A stretch of 64,000 nt of DNA, from positions 21,702,038 to 21,766,037 of the forward strand of contig NC_088173.1 in assembly GCF_028769735.1 (NCBI RefSeq). Direction: 5' to 3'. The notes beneath the pieces were generated by a model that had not been told where the DNA came from, did no database searches, and saw nothing but the letters and a program-made list of their open reading frames with translations. Positions 63,946 through 64,000 of this stretch are shown here, in pieces. The DNA is from Zonotrichia leucophrys gambelii (taxonomy: Eukaryota > Chordata > Aves > Passeriformes > Passerellidae). Made by a program: the position numbers and the translations under genes. The number at the start of each line of letters is the position of its first letter. The first letter of the stretch is position 1.

Positions 63946-64000
63946 GTAGGCAAGATCTAAATCTATCAATCACACCATTGAAATGTAAGTGCACCATGCC

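Overview
The window looks like nuclear DNA from a bird, and contains no gene I can name. The evidence for a bird is the repeat content. There are nine or ten fragments of CR1 LINEs, several with the avian CR1 3' end: a 'gatgatct..aggt..cttccaa' block, then a tail rich in ATTCTATG-type octamers, or the reverse complement. There is also one long LTR of a family I recognise from bird genomes. I see no L1 or Alu-like sequence. A neoavian, possibly a passerine, is my best guess, but order and species are inference. The DNA is visibly A+T rich (about two thirds by eye), with scattered T or A runs and AT microsatellites, as in a bird macrochromosome gene desert or a very large intron.

Layout. 1-4.7 kb: unique AT-rich DNA, an (AAT)n/(ATT)n hairpin repeat at 0.86-0.92 kb and a slightly GC-richer block at 3.5-4.2 kb. 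4.7-5.4 kb: a CR1 remnant and a G/T-rich low-complexity tract. 5.4-16.3 kb: unique AT-rich DNA with small direct repeats and CR1 remnants near 11.6 and 13.6 kb. 16.3-21.2 kb: a short tandem repeat, a CR1 remnant at 16.6 kb, two GC-richer blocks (18.1-18.4 and 20.5-21.0 kb) and a long T tract. 21-31 kb: unique DNA, a CR1 3' tail, one CR1 reverse-transcriptase fragment at 27.8 kb, and a probable degenerate LTR at 30.6-31.1 kb. 31-41 kb: unique AT-rich DNA with CR1 3' regions at 38.2 and 39.9-40.3 kb. 42.0-43.1 kb: a solo LTR of about 1.1 kb with a near-perfect 5-bp target-site duplication. 44-57 kb: unique DNA, a CR1 tail at 44.1 kb, T- or A-rich tracts and a pyrimidine-rich stretch at 54.4-55.1 kb. 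57-64 kb: a CR1 remnant at 57.1 kb, a strong short hairpin at 61.2 kb, and two open segments with good splice signals (61834-61893 and 63751-63945), the only places where a host exon is at all suggested.

The open reading frames of 60-150 codons throughout are what random AT-rich DNA and repeats give. None shows a domain or family I recognise, and the longest (153 codons) lies inside the LTR. There is no operon, CRISPR array, bacterial regulatory site, tRNA or rRNA. I found no convincing new biological system. The most testable leads are the two exon candidates, the 16-bp hairpin, the unexplained GC-richer blocks and the degenerate LTR.
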